DNA from: an uncultured bacterium
GTDB lineage: Bacteria; Planctomycetota; Phycisphaerae; Phycisphaerales; UBA1924
Reading direction: 5' to 3'
Assembly (NCBI GenBank): GCA_903834785.1
Contig: CAILKP010000064.1
Span: 124,001-188,000, forward strand
Length of the DNA stretch: 64,000 nt
Of the stretch, positions 9,132 to 18,410 are shown one piece after another. Position numbers and translations under genes: made by a program. Position 1 is the first letter of the stretch. Every line of letters begins with the position of its first letter. The notes under the pieces are model-generated. The model was given only the letters and a program-made list of their open reading frames with translations, searched no databases and was not told the DNA's origin.

Positions 9132-9221
9132 ACTCGTCGCGGTGCGTACCGCAGACGTTTATCGGTGGCGGTCTGGATCTCCGACCCGCCAATGTGCATC
9201 AGGCCGGTAAGGCAAGAAACT

Positions 9222-10622
9222 ATGAGTACGTTGAGTCCTTCAGTCCCCCCGGCAATCGCATTCCGCGGTCAATCGTCCACAGTGGCGATCCTGAGTTCCT
9301 TTGCCTTGGCATCCACTGTGCTGGCACAGGGACAGTTCTTTCCAATCCCGGGGGAATCGCCAGAGCCGGGCAGGAACCGCAACGCCTGCGTCTTAAGCGG
9401 AAACACGGGCTATTCAGCCGTCCGTGTCAGCGGCGACGGTCAGGTTGTCGCGACGGTGGTGTACCGCCCCGGCTTTTCTGACGGATTCATCGAACGCCGC
9501 GCCGCGCGTTGGACGGAGTCAACCGGGACCGTCCCGATCTCGCCGTTTCTCGAGGGCTTGTACCCGGTGACGGGGATCTCATCAAACGGGCAGGTCATTT
9601 ATGGTGACACGTGGCGTTGGACGGCAGCTGGCGGCTACGAGAACCTAAACCCTCTGTTCTTCAGCCTGACGGTGTACGGGATCAACATCTTCGGATGCTC
9701 CGACGACGGAGAGACGGTCACGGGTGCACGTGCACGGTCTCCAAATCCTCTTGAAGTTGACCTTTTTCGCTGGCGAATCAACCAAGGACCGCTGCAGGTT
9801 CTTCCCCAGGTACCCGGCCTGCCACAGGGCTACTTCATTTTCAACTCGATCAGCGGCAACGGGCAGGTGGTCGCCGGATCCACCCAGGGACCTGCAGACT
9901 CCTATCAGATGGCGGCGGTCGTCATCAACGGCACTCGAGCATCGGCAGTGACCCCGCTGGGTTCTCAGAATCAGATCACGGATCTTTCGTTTGACGGCTC
10001 AGTTGCTGTCGGGGCGATCACACTCTCCAGCGGACTACGAGCGTTTCGCTGGACCGCCCAGGCCGGAGTTTCGGAAATCGATCCCAACTTCATCCCCGGC
10101 GGACAGAACTTTCCCCGCGCGGTCAGTGCCGATGGGTCTATCGTCGTCGGCGAGTATCTCGCGAACTTGGGCGGGGCGAACCGGGCGATGATCTGGGTCA
10201 ACGGCGTTGGCACCGACCTTGTCGATTATCTCATCGATCGTCAAGGCCTCGCGGAAGCACTTCAGGGCTGGACACTTCTTGTGGCAACTGACGTGTCCTC
10301 CGACGGTCGGACCATTGTGGGTGAGGCGCTGAACCCGACCGGGTGCCAGCAGGCTTTCCTTGTTCGGCTCGCCCCGGAGCTCGCCCCCTCCGGTTGCAGT
10401 CCGGCCGATATCGCTGGTGCTGGCACAGCCGGCTCCCAGCCTGATGGCATCGTCGACGGCACAGACTTCATCGCGTTCATCACCAGCTTTGCGATCGGCG
10501 ATACCTCTATCGATGCGTTGGCAGACATCGCAGGTGCCGGTCCGTCGAACGACGAGCCAGATGGAACGATCGATGGAGGCGACTTCATCGCCTTCATCAA
10601 CGCCTTTGCCGTCGGCTGCTGA
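9222..10622 (+). CDS. Secreted HAF-repeat-like protein with GC-dockerin-like C-terminus
   Basis: 466 residues. The ATG at 9222 (MSTLSPSVPP) places a signal peptide ending TVLAQ near residue 35; the longer frame from 9165 adds an unlikely N-terminus. The body consists of repeats of the type S.DG..V.G (VSGDGQVVA, ISSNGQVIYG, CSDDGETVTG, ISGNGQVVAG, LSFDGSVAVG, VSADGSIVVG, VSSDGRTIVG) with FRWT-type strands between. This is the pattern of HAF-repeat extracellular proteins, which probably form a beta-propeller-like fold. The tail carries two loops, DGIVDGTDFIAFITSFA and DGTIDGGDFIAFINAFAVGC, the same Gly-Cys-ending dockerin-like tag as the M1 peptidase. Molecular role unknown; secretion and surface display are inferred. 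Confidence 0.85.
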   Translation: MSTLSPSVPPAIAFRGQSSTVAILSSFALASTVLAQGQFFPIPGESPEPGRNRNACVLSGNTGYSAVRVSGDGQVVATVVYRPGFSDGFIERRAARWTESTGTVPISPFLEGLYPVTGISSNGQVIYGDTWRWTAAGGYENLNPLFFSLTVYGINIFGCSDDGETVTGARARSPNPLEVDLFRWRINQGPLQVLPQVPGLPQGYFIFNSISGNGQVVAGSTQGPADSYQMAAVVINGTRASAVTPLGSQNQITDLSFDGSVAVGAITLSSGLRAFRWTAQAGVSEIDPNFIPGGQNFPRAVSADGSIVVGEYLANLGGANRAMIWVNGVGTDLVDYLIDRQGLAEALQGWTLLVATDVSSDGRTIVGEALNPTGCQQAFLVRLAPELAPSGCSPADIAGAGTAGSQPDGIVDGTDFIAFITSFAIGDTSIDALADIAGAGPSNDEPDGTIDGGDFIAFINAFAVGC

Positions 10623-10667
10623 GCGCCGCATTTGCCTCCGCTGCGGTTCCGAATAACCCGCCTGACG

Positions 10668-10703
10668 AGATCGGACCGGCCGTCACCAGCCGGTCCGATC
10701 TTT
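10668..10703 (+). terminator. Rho-independent terminator after the HAF-repeat gene
   Basis: A perfect 13-bp stem AGATCGGACCGGC/GCCGGTCCGATCT with an 8-nt loop is followed by TTT. It lies 46 nt after the stop codon and before the MarR gene. Confidence 0.8.
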
Positions 10704-10739
10704 CCCACGGCCGGCCTGCGGGGTATCTTTGCAGGCTTC

Positions 10740-11261
10740 ATGGCCAAACGCAAAGCCAGAATGATCGAAGCCGTTCCCGCCGCACCGCTGCCCGGCGGCA
10801 TGGCGCTCCCATCCCGCCCGCGCGGTGCGAGCGCATCGGATGAAGAGGTCTTCGCACTGTTCGCCACCGTGCGCACCTTGAACCGTCGCATCAAGACCAC
10901 GCAACTTGCGACCAATCAGCGTGGGAACCCGCCGCTGTCGGAGGCGGATCTCGAAGCCCTGTTCATCATCGGCGAGTTCGGCACCTGCACCGCCGGTCAC
11001 CTCGCCCGCACGCTCTGCGTGCCGGCAACCACCGCCACCACGATCGTCGACCGGCTGGTGGCCCGCAAGCTGGCCCAGCGTGAGAGGTCCGATCAGGACC
11101 GGCGATCAGTCTGGCTCCGGCTCACCCGGTCGGGCGAGCGGGTCCTGGCCGCCGCCCGGGAGGATCTGCTCCGAATCTGCCGCACCATTCTGGCAGCACT
11201 CGACCCGGGCGAACGCCAGGTGCTCGCCCGCCTGCTGCAGAAGATCGGGACCGAGGGCTGA
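10740..11261 (+). CDS. MarR-family transcriptional regulator
   Basis: 173 residues from the ATG at 10740, just after the upstream gene's terminator. The winged helix-turn-helix is clear: LSEADLEALFIIGEFG, TAGHLARTLCVPATTATTIVDRLVARKLAQR as the recognition region, then the wing RSDQDRRSVWLRLTRSGERVL. MarR proteins bind palindromes as dimers and usually release DNA on binding a small ligand. The permease gene begins 80 nt downstream on the same strand with a candidate palindrome in between (11310-11332), so the regulator probably controls that gene. The first 35 residues are basic and Pro-rich, outside the conserved domain. Confidence 0.85.
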   Translation: MAKRKARMIEAVPAAPLPGGMALPSRPRGASASDEEVFALFATVRTLNRRIKTTQLATNQRGNPPLSEADLEALFIIGEFGTCTAGHLARTLCVPATTATTIVDRLVARKLAQRERSDQDRRSVWLRLTRSGERVLAAAREDLLRICRTILAALDPGERQVLARLLQKIGTEG

Positions 11262-11309
11262 AGGGTTCTCGCAGCGAACGGCCGAAAAAGCGTATTTGTA
11301 CTGGAACCG

Positions 11310-11332
11310 GATAGTTCGACTTCCGTACTATC
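11310..11332 (+). promoter_or_regulatory. Palindrome overlapping a possible -10 before the permease gene
   Basis: The inverted repeat GATAGT-N11-ACTATC contains TACTAT (11326-11331), one mismatch group from TATAAT. It lies 9 nt before the permease ATG at 11342. A MarR dimer could bind here. The -35 is poor (TGGAAC at 11302-11307, 18-nt spacing), and transcripts would start only a few bases before the ATG. Confidence 0.35.
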
Positions 11333-11341
11333 AGCTGCCGC

Positions 11342-12493
11342 ATGTACTACGTCGCCCTGAAAATGCTCATCGGTGACAAGGTCAAGTTCCTGGGCCTTGT
11401 GCTGGGCGTGGCCTTCTCGACGCTGTTGGTGGCCCAGCAGGCCTCCATCTTCGTCGGCGTGCTGGAACTTTCAGCAGCCATCATCCGCGGCAACCCGCAC
11501 ATCGACGTCTGGGTCATGCGCCGGGGCGTCCGGACCATCTCCCTGCCGGAGCAGATGCCCGAAACGTGGCTTGATCGCGTCCGCGGCATGCCCGGCGTGG
11601 AATGGGCCATGCCCCTGTACCGCGGTGCCGCCACCGTTCGCGCGGCCAACGACGAACTCCGCATGGTCGAGATCATGGGCGTCGATGATGCCACGCTGAT
11701 CGGTGCCCCCGCGGTCATGCTCTACGGTCCGCCCGATGCCCTGAGCGTCCCGGATTCCGTCGTACCCGACATCTCCACATTCAAGAACCTGCGGCCGGAT
11801 CTGACCATCGGCCCGGAGTCGATCGGCACCGAGCTGGAGATCAACAAACGCCGCGTCACGGTCAGTGGGATCTGCCTGGCACCCAAGTCCATCACCGGTG
11901 GCGATGTGCTCTACACCAAACGCTCACTTGCCATCCGATTGACCCAGGAAGCCAACAACACCGTCTCGGTCATCATGGTCAAGGCCAAAGCGGGCAAGGA
12001 CCACCAGCAGCTGGCCGATGAACTCTCCCAGCTCGTTGGCCTGACGGCTGTCACCCGTGCCGGCTTTGAGAAACGCGTGATCGGCTGGACCGTTGATAAC
12101 ACCGGCATCGTTCAGGTGCTCGGCTCGGTCATCCTCCTTGGCCTGACCGTCGGCGTGCTGGTCGTCGGCCAGACCTTTTATATGTTCGGCATCGAGAATC
12201 AGCGGTACTTTGCCGCCCTCAAGGCGCTAGGCACCTCCAACGGCACGCTCATGGGCATGGTCGCCCTGCAATCCCAACTGGTCGCATTCCTCGGCTACGG
12301 CATCGGCATCGGGCTGACCACCGTCCTGCTCTCCCTGGGCGACACGCCGACTTCCCCGATGCGCGGCCTGAACATCTCCGCACCGGTTCTGTACGCTACC
12401 GCCATCTTCATGCCTGCAATGGTGCTGGTTACCGCATGGTTCGGAACCCGCAAGGTCCTGACCGCCGAACCGGCGATTGTGTTCAAGGCGTAA
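11342..12493 (+). CDS. FtsX/DevC-like ABC transporter permease
   Basis: 383 residues with the layout of the MacB/FtsX permease superfamily. One N-terminal transmembrane helix (about 15-40) is followed by a large extracytoplasmic domain (about 45-255, with [16 protein letters not shown] and a C-terminal beta portion) and three C-terminal helices (about 260-375). The starts [29 protein letters not shown] and IGWT...[17 protein letters not shown] resemble DevC-type glycolipid or efflux exporters. No ATP-binding subunit or membrane-fusion gene lies next to it, so its partners must be elsewhere. It follows a MarR regulator, suggesting inducible efflux. Its 3' end overlaps the convergent GTPase gene by 11 bp. 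Confidence 0.82.
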   Translation: MYYVALKMLIGDKVKFLGLVLGVAFSTLLVAQQASIFVGVLELSAAIIRGNPHIDVWVMRRGVRTISLPEQMPETWLDRVRGMPGVEWAMPLYRGAATVRAANDELRMVEIMGVDDATLIGAPAVMLYGPPDALSVPDSVVPDISTFKNLRPDLTIGPESIGTELEINKRRVTVSGICLAPKSITGGDVLYTKRSLAIRLTQEANNTVSVIMVKAKAGKDHQQLADELSQLVGLTAVTRAGFEKRVIGWTVDNTGIVQVLGSVILLGLTVGVLVVGQTFYMFGIENQRYFAALKALGTSNGTLMGMVALQSQLVAFLGYGIGIGLTTVLLSLGDTPTSPMRGLNISAPVLYATAIFMPAMVLVTAWFGTRKVLTAEPAIVFKA

Positions 12494-13580
12494 CCCAGAA
12501 CGCCCACGGCCCGGCGTGCCGCCGAATCTGCGGCGATAGGAGCATATCGCTGACCCGTTCCACCAGGCCCGTCAGCCCCACCGCTGCCGATGTTCCGCTT
12601 GGCCCCGTGCCGCCAAGCCCCCCCACTCCAACATCGTGGGGCCAGACAGCTGTGCCACGATCCGTTCGGAGCGCCACACGGAGCACCGCGGGGGTACTCG
12701 ACCGCCCGTCGGCATCGTCAGCCGGAAGCACCTCTGCAAGTTCCGGCGGCGGCAGCTCTGCATCGCCACACAGCAGGATCAGCGAAGCGCTGGCAATAGC
12801 AGACCGAGCAAGTACAGCCCCTTGTCCGGCAAGCACACCCGCGGCATCGTCGGGCACCTGCCGCGGCACAGCGATGCCCGGCGTATCCAGCCAGCGCAAC
12901 GCCAGCCCATCGCCCAGCACCAGCGAAACACCAACGTGGTCTCGCGTCGTGCCCGCCTCATTGCGCACAATGGCCACGCTCCGGCCGGCCATGGCGTTGA
13001 GCAGCGTGCTCTTGCCGATGTTCGGCCGCCCTACGACCGCAACGATGGGCTCAGTCAGCAGCCGGGAGAGCTGCCGGGAACGGGCGAGCACCTGGGCATC
13101 GTCCTGCCAGCGGGTGCCGGCACGGTCATATTCGGCCCAGCGACGGGGCTGGTCCAGCAGCAGATCCACCGCCAGCGGGCTCGGCGCGGCGGCAAGGGCG
13201 GCGTGAAGATGCCGCTCGCACAGCTCGGTTCCAGAGAGATCGCACGCAAGTTCGGCAGCCGTAGTCCAGCTTGCTGGAGGCCGCTCTGCCAAGCCTTGCT
13301 CCTGCAGGTGGCCCAGCAGGGCGGCAACAACCACCGGCCCGGCATGGGGCATGATGGTGGCACGCAGGCCGGACCAGCGGACGAGGAAGGACCGATCGAT
13401 GCCCGCGATATCGCAGGGCCGGGCATCACCGGGACGAAACGTGCCGCAGCCGAGGCGGCCCAGGCCCGCGTCTAACTCCGCAGCCGAACCAGCAGCAAGC
13501 TCGATGCAGGCGATGGCGGCGGTCCCGTCGGGACTGGACGACTGCAGGGTGTACCAGCAACCTGCCGCGGCAGCGGTCAT
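12483..13580 (-). CDS. MnmE-like GTPase with degenerate G4 and no C-terminal Cys motif
   Basis: 365 residues resembling the tRNA-modifying GTPase MnmE/TrmE. The N-terminal part ([12 protein letters not shown]) echoes the MnmE folate-binding domain. A helical middle leads to the G domain: G1 GRPNIGKST (184-192), G2 GTTRD (210-214) and G3 DTPGI (232-236). Where MnmE has the G4 NKxD there is only LRTD (304-307), and the C-terminal C-x-G-K motif needed for tRNA modification is absent. True MnmE is about 450 residues, so this is shortened. It is probably a paralogue with altered nucleotide specificity or function rather than the modification enzyme. It overlaps coaX by ATGA (13577-13580), implying translational coupling. 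Confidence 0.72.
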   Translation of the reverse strand: MTAAAAGCWYTLQSSSPDGTAAIACIELAAGSAAELDAGLGRLGCGTFRPGDARPCDIAGIDRSFLVRWSGLRATIMPHAGPVVVAALLGHLQEQGLAERPPASWTTAAELACDLSGTELCERHLHAALAAAPSPLAVDLLLDQPRRWAEYDRAGTRWQDDAQVLARSRQLSRLLTEPIVAVVGRPNIGKSTLLNAMAGRSVAIVRNEAGTTRDHVGVSLVLGDGLALRWLDTPGIAVPRQVPDDAAGVLAGQGAVLARSAIASASLILLCGDAELPPPELAEVLPADDADGRSSTPAVLRVALRTDRGTAVWPHDVGVGGLGGTGPSGTSAAVGLTGLVERVSDMLLSPQIRRHAGPWAFWVTP

Positions 13581-14509
13581 GGCCGTTCGTCCGTCATCGG
13601 GTCGCCGAAATCATCGCCATCGTCAAGTTCATCATCCTCAAATCCGCCGGCTTCCTGCCCCTCGAAGGCACCGGGGAACTCCGAGCGGATCCATGCCGTC
13701 TGCATGCCGATAAGGACCAGATCGGGGACGATGTGCTCGATGAGTTCATCGGTGCGGAACAGCAGTGCGGCATCACCGCCGGTGGCGATGACGCGGGGGT
13801 AACCCCCCTCCACCTCGGCATAGCGGTCGATCATGCGGTGGGACAGCCCACGAACGGCCTCGATCGCACCCAGCAGCATGGCGTCACGCGTATTGCGGCC
13901 GATAGGGCCGGCCGGGACGGCGTCCGCCTCGCTCCGCGGCACCTCCAGCTTGGGCAGCGCCGAGGCCGCGGCGTTCATGGCATGCAGCATGGACCGCAGC
14001 CCGGGGGCGATCACGCCGCCCTGGAAGGCCCCAAACTTCCCGACCAGATCAACCGTGACCGCGGTACCGGCATCAATCACCACGCAGGATGTGTGGGAGC
14101 GGTCGTGGGCCGCCAAGGCACACAGGAGGCGGTCGACGCCGGGGGTGGCACCTGGGTCAAGTTCGGTGGCGATGGGGATCTTCAGGCCAAGCACATTGGC
14201 CGCCGATGCGCCGGTCGAGCCGGTTTGGGTCAGGCGGACCAGCGCGGGGAGGCCGGGCAGGCCGGCGAGTTTGGCCAGCAGGGCCGCACAGGCGGGCTCG
14301 TTAACGCTGGCGATAACGATGCGGGCGGCGTCGGCCTCCAGCGTGTCGGCGAGCTTGACGATCTGGTCAACAAGCTGCTGGGTCTGATCGGAGTCGATCA
14401 CGGTCGCCGGGGCCAGCTCCCCGGCCTTCGCGGAACCGGTCAGCTTGGCATGGGCCAGACGGGTGCGGGAGTTGCCGAGTGAGACGAGGATGAGGTCGCG
14501 AACAGTCAT
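13577..14509 (-). CDS. coaX: Type III pantothenate kinase
   Basis: 310 residues of the ASKHA fold. Visible motifs are the N-terminal phosphate loop [10 protein letters not shown] (DxGNxxxK/R variant with Ser for Asp), [11 protein letters not shown], the [15 protein letters not shown] Asp, and [25 protein letters not shown] and ATGGDAALL complete the second half. It phosphorylates pantothenate as the first step of CoA synthesis, needs a monovalent cation, and resists CoA feedback. An acidic tail of about 35 residues ([10 protein letters not shown]) extends beyond the domain. The replacement of the first-loop Asp by Ser (VSLGNS) is unusual and worth confirming. Followed in an overlapping unit by the MnmE-like GTPase. 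Confidence 0.87.
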   Translation of the reverse strand: MTVRDLILVSLGNSRTRLAHAKLTGSAKAGELAPATVIDSDQTQQLVDQIVKLADTLEADAARIVIASVNEPACAALLAKLAGLPGLPALVRLTQTGSTGASAANVLGLKIPIATELDPGATPGVDRLLCALAAHDRSHTSCVVIDAGTAVTVDLVGKFGAFQGGVIAPGLRSMLHAMNAAASALPKLEVPRSEADAVPAGPIGRNTRDAMLLGAIEAVRGLSHRMIDRYAEVEGGYPRVIATGGDAALLFRTDELIEHIVPDLVLIGMQTAWIRSEFPGAFEGQEAGGFEDDELDDGDDFGDPMTDERP

Positions 14510-14620
14510 GGGGGCGAGTTTAGTGCCCCAAGGCCACGATAACCGGCGTTACAGGCGGAATCTCCTGCCAACAGATTGCCCAGATTGAACCGAAATCGCG
14601 CCGGTATCGAATACTTCGGT

Positions 14621-15052
14621 ATGCGATCCTTCTTCCAGTTCATCGTTGTTGCTCTGGTCGTGCTGGGAATCCTCGTGGCATTGCGGGGATACGGCTTTAC
14701 CGCCAAGACGCCGGCGATCTTTGCCAGCGAGCCTTTGGAGTCCGTACTGGAGCAGGCAGACAAGGACGGCAAGGCGGTACTGGTGAAGTTTACAGCAGCC
14801 TGGTGCGGGCCCTGCAAGGTGATGGACGCCGATGTGTTCGGCAACGCCGAGCACGCCGATGCCATCGCGAAACTGTGCCGCGTGAAGGCGGTGGACATCG
14901 ACGAGTTTAAAGAAACCGCGCGGGACTACAAGATCAACGTGATTCCCACCCTGGTGCTGATCAAGGACGGGGTGATCCTGGCCCGCAAGGACGGCGGCAT
15001 GAACGGGCCTGGGCTGGTCAAATGGTTAAACAACTCGCTGACTTCGTACTAG
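14621..15052 (+). CDS. Membrane-tethered thioredoxin-like protein
   Basis: 143 residues from the ATG at 14621. Residues 4-22 form a transmembrane anchor (FFQFIVVALVVLGILVAL), then a thioredoxin fold with active site W61-C-G-P-C65 and the cis-proline region INVIPTLVLI. The layout points to a periplasm-facing disulfide reductase or isomerase. The gene is monocistronic, divergent from coaX. An upstream in-frame ATG at 14576 would add 15 basic residues before the anchor and is less likely. Confidence 0.85.
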   Translation: MRSFFQFIVVALVVLGILVALRGYGFTAKTPAIFASEPLESVLEQADKDGKAVLVKFTAAWCGPCKVMDADVFGNAEHADAIAKLCRVKAVDIDEFKETARDYKINVIPTLVLIKDGVILARKDGGMNGPGLVKWLNNSLTSY

Positions 15053-15208
15053 CCCTCAGCAGCTTCTGATGACCGGAGTTTTCCACCAGTGCGGGGTTGT
15101 CCACCAATCCGCGGACGAATTGACCGGAATAACGATCAGTTTGCGAACGGCATCCGGAGCCGAACCATGACCGTCTGCCCCGATCGGGGCGTGGAACATC
15201 CAAACTTG

Positions 15209-15236
15209 TTGCACGGGTCAAAAACTCGGGTAAACT
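15209..15236 (+). promoter_or_regulatory. Candidate sigma-70 promoter of the EF-G-like gene
   Basis: TTGCAC (15209-15214) and TAAACT (15231-15236) are spaced by 16 nt, giving a leader of about 190 nt before the ATG at 15435. Confidence 0.45.
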
Positions 15237-15434
15237 GAGAGCAGAGACCGCCGCACGCGACGGCCCGCGACACGCGGGACAGCCGGACGACTCAGCCCCG
15301 GGGTGACTGGCTCCGAGTGATCGGAGACAGATGACCGGGACCTTCCGACCGACCCGCGCGATGCGAGCCGACTCAATGTGACGCAGTGGCGTGCGAGCAT
15401 CCGGCCTCAGCTCCTTTTCATAGGAGGCCATCCG
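15237..15434 (+). other. Structured 5' leader of the EF-G-like gene
   Basis: This 198-nt stretch has no convincing reading frame. It contains CCCGC-GACAC-GCGGG (15264-15278) and a perfect 6-bp hairpin CTCCGA/TCGGAG capped by GTGA, a GNRA tetraloop (15311-15326). A strong AGGAGG (15422-15427) precedes the ATG. The rest of the 15053-15434 spacer shows nothing else. A regulatory role is inferred only. Confidence 0.35.
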
Positions 15435-17543
15435 ATGGCTCTGGCACTGAATCCCGCCGTCTCCCGCATCCAACCTGCTGACATCCGCAACGTCCTGCTG
15501 ACCGGGCACACCGGCTGCGGCAAGACTTCGCTCGTCGAGCGGATGCTCTTTGAGAACAAGAGCATCATCAAGCAAGGGACGATCGCCGACGGCAGCACCG
15601 TCTGTGACTACGAGGCGGAGGAGAAGCATCACAAGCATTCACTGAAGTCCTCGTTGGTCCACTTCATCCACGACCGGCGGCTGTTCAACATCATCGATAC
15701 CCCAGGCTCCGGCGACTTCATGGGACAGGCGGTGGCAACGCTGCCAGCCGTCGAGACGGTCCTTATCGTCATCGATGCGGCCAAGGGCATCGAGGTCACC
15801 ACGCGGCGGATTATGAAGACAGCCGCGGAACTGAAGATGCCGCGGATGCTGGTGATCAACAAGATTGATCAGCCCGGAGTGAACCTCGCCGGCCTGATGG
15901 ACGAGATCCGCACGGCCTTCGGCCCCGAGTGCCTGGCGATGAATCTGCCCATCCGCAACAACACCGACGTGATCGATGTACTTGACCACGGCACCGCGGC
16001 CGGCGGCTGGGACAGCAACCTCATCCCCGTCGGCGAGGCCCACCATCGCATTATCGAGCAGATCGTGGAAATGGACGAGGAACTCACCGGCGAGTACTTT
16101 GAAAAGGGTGACCACCTCGACCCGATGAAAGTGCACCGTGCGTTCGAGGCAGCACTTGCCTCAGGCCACCTTGTGCCTGTGCTGTTCTGTTCCGCCATCA
16201 CCGGTGCCGGCATCGCCGATCTGCTGCACATCATCGCCGAGCAGGCCCCCAGCCCGTTGGAGGCTCAGGCCCTGTCGATGACCATCCCCTCACCCATCCA
16301 CACGCTGCACGAAGGCGAGGATCATCACGACTTCACACCCGACACGCGGCCCGATGCACCCTGCATCGCCCATGTGTTCAAGGTCATCAGTGATCCGTTC
16401 CTGGGCAAACTCTCGGTGGTCCGCATCATCCAGGGCTCACTGAAGAGCAAGAGCGAGATGCTCGTCGGTGAGAACAAGAAGCCCGTCCGCATTACACACC
16501 TCTTTAAGATGTTCGGCAACCAGCACGCCGAGACCGACCACCTGGTCACCGGCGACATCGGCGTAATTCCCAAAATTGAAGAGATCCACTTCAACACGAT
16601 CCTCCACCAGGACCCCGCCCACCACGCGGTGACCCCGCCGGTTCTGCCGCTGCCCCGGCCGCTCTACGGCGTCGCCGTCGAGCTCAAGAACCACGCCGAC
16701 GAAACCAAGTTTGCCGCCGCCTCGCACAAAATGATGGAAGAAGACCCCTGCTTCCGGGTCGAACGCGTTGCCGCGACGGCACAGACTGTGTTCCGCGGTC
16801 TGGGCGAGCTGCACCTGCGTGTGGTGCTTGAGAAGCTCCGTAACCGCTTCGCCGTTGAGGTGACGACCAAGCCCATGAAGGTGGCGTACCGCGAGACCAT
16901 CACCTCACCGGCCGAGGGCCACCACCGCCACAAGAAACAGACCGGCGGCAGCGGGCAGTTCGGCGAGGTCTACCTCCGCGTTGAGCCGCTGCCGAACGAC
17001 CACCCCACCGGCTTCGAGTTCGTCAACGAAACCGTCGGCGGCACGATCCCGCGGCAATACATGCCGGCGATCGAGAAGGGCTGCCGCATGGTGCTCTCGG
17101 GCGGTGCGATCGCCGGGTACCCGCTCACCGGCGTTCGCGTCAGCGTGTACGACGGCAAGTATCACGATGTGGACAGCAAGGAAGTCGCCTTCGTCTCCGC
17201 CGGCAAGAAGGCGTTCATCGATGCAGTGACCAAGGCACGTCCCGCACTGCTCGAGCCCTTCGTGCGGCTGGAAGTCACCGCGCCACAGAACTATCTGGGC
17301 GATCTGACGGCCGACCTGTCAGGCCGCCGGGGTCGGATCGAAAACAGCGACTCGGACGGCGAGTCGTGCACGATCACCGCGATGGCGCCGCTGTCGGAGT
17401 TGATGCACTACGCCACGGAGCTCAAGAGCATGACCGCAGGTCAGGGCAGCTACTCGATGGACTTCAGCCATGAGGAGCGTGCGCCGGCGGGAGTGCAGGC
17501 GAGCGTCGTGGCGGCATTCAAGCCGCACGCTGACGAGGATTGA
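15435..17543 (+). CDS. fusA: Elongation factor G-like translational GTPase (EF-G2 type)
   Basis: 702 residues with the full five-domain EF-G layout. G1 is GHTGCGKT (residues about 29-36) instead of the canonical AHIDAGKT of EF-G1, G3 is DTPGSGDF and G4 is NKIDQPG. Domains II-V follow, including GGSGQFGEVYLRVEP, GYPLTGVRVSVYDG and a domain-V end SLSELMHYATELKS-like stretch (PLSELMHYATELKSMTAGQGSYSMDF). The variant P-loop places it with EF-G paralogues of the EF-G-like/EF-G2 group, which may act in recycling or in stress rather than bulk translocation. The start at 15435 is set by AGGAGG 7 nt upstream. The gene ends at a strong terminator and converges on rplS. Confidence 0.88.
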   Translation: MALALNPAVSRIQPADIRNVLLTGHTGCGKTSLVERMLFENKSIIKQGTIADGSTVCDYEAEEKHHKHSLKSSLVHFIHDRRLFNIIDTPGSGDFMGQAVATLPAVETVLIVIDAAKGIEVTTRRIMKTAAELKMPRMLVINKIDQPGVNLAGLMDEIRTAFGPECLAMNLPIRNNTDVIDVLDHGTAAGGWDSNLIPVGEAHHRIIEQIVEMDEELTGEYFEKGDHLDPMKVHRAFEAALASGHLVPVLFCSAITGAGIADLLHIIAEQAPSPLEAQALSMTIPSPIHTLHEGEDHHDFTPDTRPDAPCIAHVFKVISDPFLGKLSVVRIIQGSLKSKSEMLVGENKKPVRITHLFKMFGNQHAETDHLVTGDIGVIPKIEEIHFNTILHQDPAHHAVTPPVLPLPRPLYGVAVELKNHADETKFAAASHKMMEEDPCFRVERVAATAQTVFRGLGELHLRVVLEKLRNRFAVEVTTKPMKVAYRETITSPAEGHHRHKKQTGGSGQFGEVYLRVEPLPNDHPTGFEFVNETVGGTIPRQYMPAIEKGCRMVLSGGAIAGYPLTGVRVSVYDGKYHDVDSKEVAFVSAGKKAFIDAVTKARPALLEPFVRLEVTAPQNYLGDLTADLSGRRGRIENSDSDGESCTITAMAPLSELMHYATELKSMTAGQGSYSMDFSHEERAPAGVQASVVAAFKPHADED

Positions 17544-17580
17544 GCCTGCGACGCGTAGAACCGAAACTCGCATGGACGAT

Positions 17581-17617
17581 CACCGCCGCGGCTGATGCCG
17601 CGGCGGTGTTTTCTTTT
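17581..17617 (+). terminator. Rho-independent terminator of the EF-G-like gene
   Basis: CACCGCCGCGG/CCGCGGCGGTG, an 11-bp perfect stem with a 6-nt loop, is followed by TTTTCTTTT. Confidence 0.9.
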
Positions 17618-17649
17618 GAAGCACCTGTTGAATGGCATCCCGATCAATC

Positions 17650-17681
17650 AAAATGAAAACGGGCCGCCAGAAGGCAGCCCG
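17650..17681 (-). terminator. Rho-independent terminator of rplS
   Basis: Read on the minus strand: CGGGCTGCC-TTCT-GGCGGCCCG, a 9-bp stem with one G-T pair, followed by TTTTCATTTT. It sits 35 nt after the rplS stop. Confidence 0.85.
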
Positions 17682-17716
17682 CTTGGTTGAAAACACTGTG
17701 TCGTCGCGGCGAGGAC

Positions 17717-18112
17717 TTAGTCCTGACCAGCGAGCTTGATGCCGGCGACGTGCTTGAGGCCGCGGCGGCGATCGATGATGCGGCGGCTCTTGCCCGAGCG
17801 TGCACGCAGATAGTACAGCTTGGCGCGACGGACGTTACCGCGGCGGACAACCTCGATGACCGCGATCTTCGGGCTGTTGATCGGGAAGATGCGCTCGACG
17901 CCGGTCTCCTCGACCACGCGGCGGACGCCGATCATTTCCTCAATGCCACGGCCAGAGCGGGAGATGAGCACGCCCTGGAAGATCTGGATGCGCTCCTTGT
18001 TACCCTCAACGATGCGGCAGTGCACGTTGATCGTGTCGCCGATGTCCATGATCGGCAGGTCGGTCTTGAGGGACTTGGAGTTGATCTGGTCGAGAATGGC
18101 CTGAATCGCCAT
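17717..18112 (-). CDS. rplS: 50S ribosomal protein L19
   Basis: 131 residues from the ATG at 18112 (MAIQAILDQI). Motifs diagnostic of L19 are IGDTINVHCRIVEGNKERIQIFQG, SRSGRGIEEMIGVRR and VERIFPINSPKI, with the RRGNVRRAKLYYLR ending. It binds 23S rRNA at the interface with the small subunit. It normally sits in rpsP-rimM-trmD-rplS; here none of the partners adjoins it and it has its own terminator, so it is a single-gene unit. An upstream in-frame ATG at 18145 adds 11 residues with no family counterpart. Confidence 0.96.
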   Translation of the reverse strand: MAIQAILDQINSKSLKTDLPIMDIGDTINVHCRIVEGNKERIQIFQGVLISRSGRGIEEMIGVRRVVEETGVERIFPINSPKIAVIEVVRRGNVRRAKLYYLRARSGKSRRIIDRRRGLKHVAGIKLAGQD

Positions 18113-18272
18113 GGCAATGCTCTCAAAGAAACAAGGTTGATCCAAAACGCCGCCCCTGCGGCACTTCGCCGCGGGGTGGGTCGAGATGATAGCGGCCTGT
18201 CAGGCCCCCGGCCACTGTCGGCCAAACTCACAGCCGGAGAAACCTGTGCACCAAGGGTGGACAACCCGGTCA

Positions 18273-18292
18273 TTCCAGTTTGTATTCTGGAA
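18273..18292. repeat. Inverted repeat upstream of rplS
   Basis: TTCCAG-N8-CTGGAA lies 160 nt before the rplS start codon. It could be an operator for rplS transcription on the minus strand, but no solid promoter was found next to it. Confidence 0.3.
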
Positions 18293-18410
18293 GGGGTCTC
18301 ACCGCTCCAAGGACAACAGTCAGTCCTTGAAAACGCCAGAAGGACCGACGGTTGTCCGTGGCGTTCAGAGGCCCGATTCGACAATGAAATGCCGGGAGTT
18401 ATGCTGTTGT

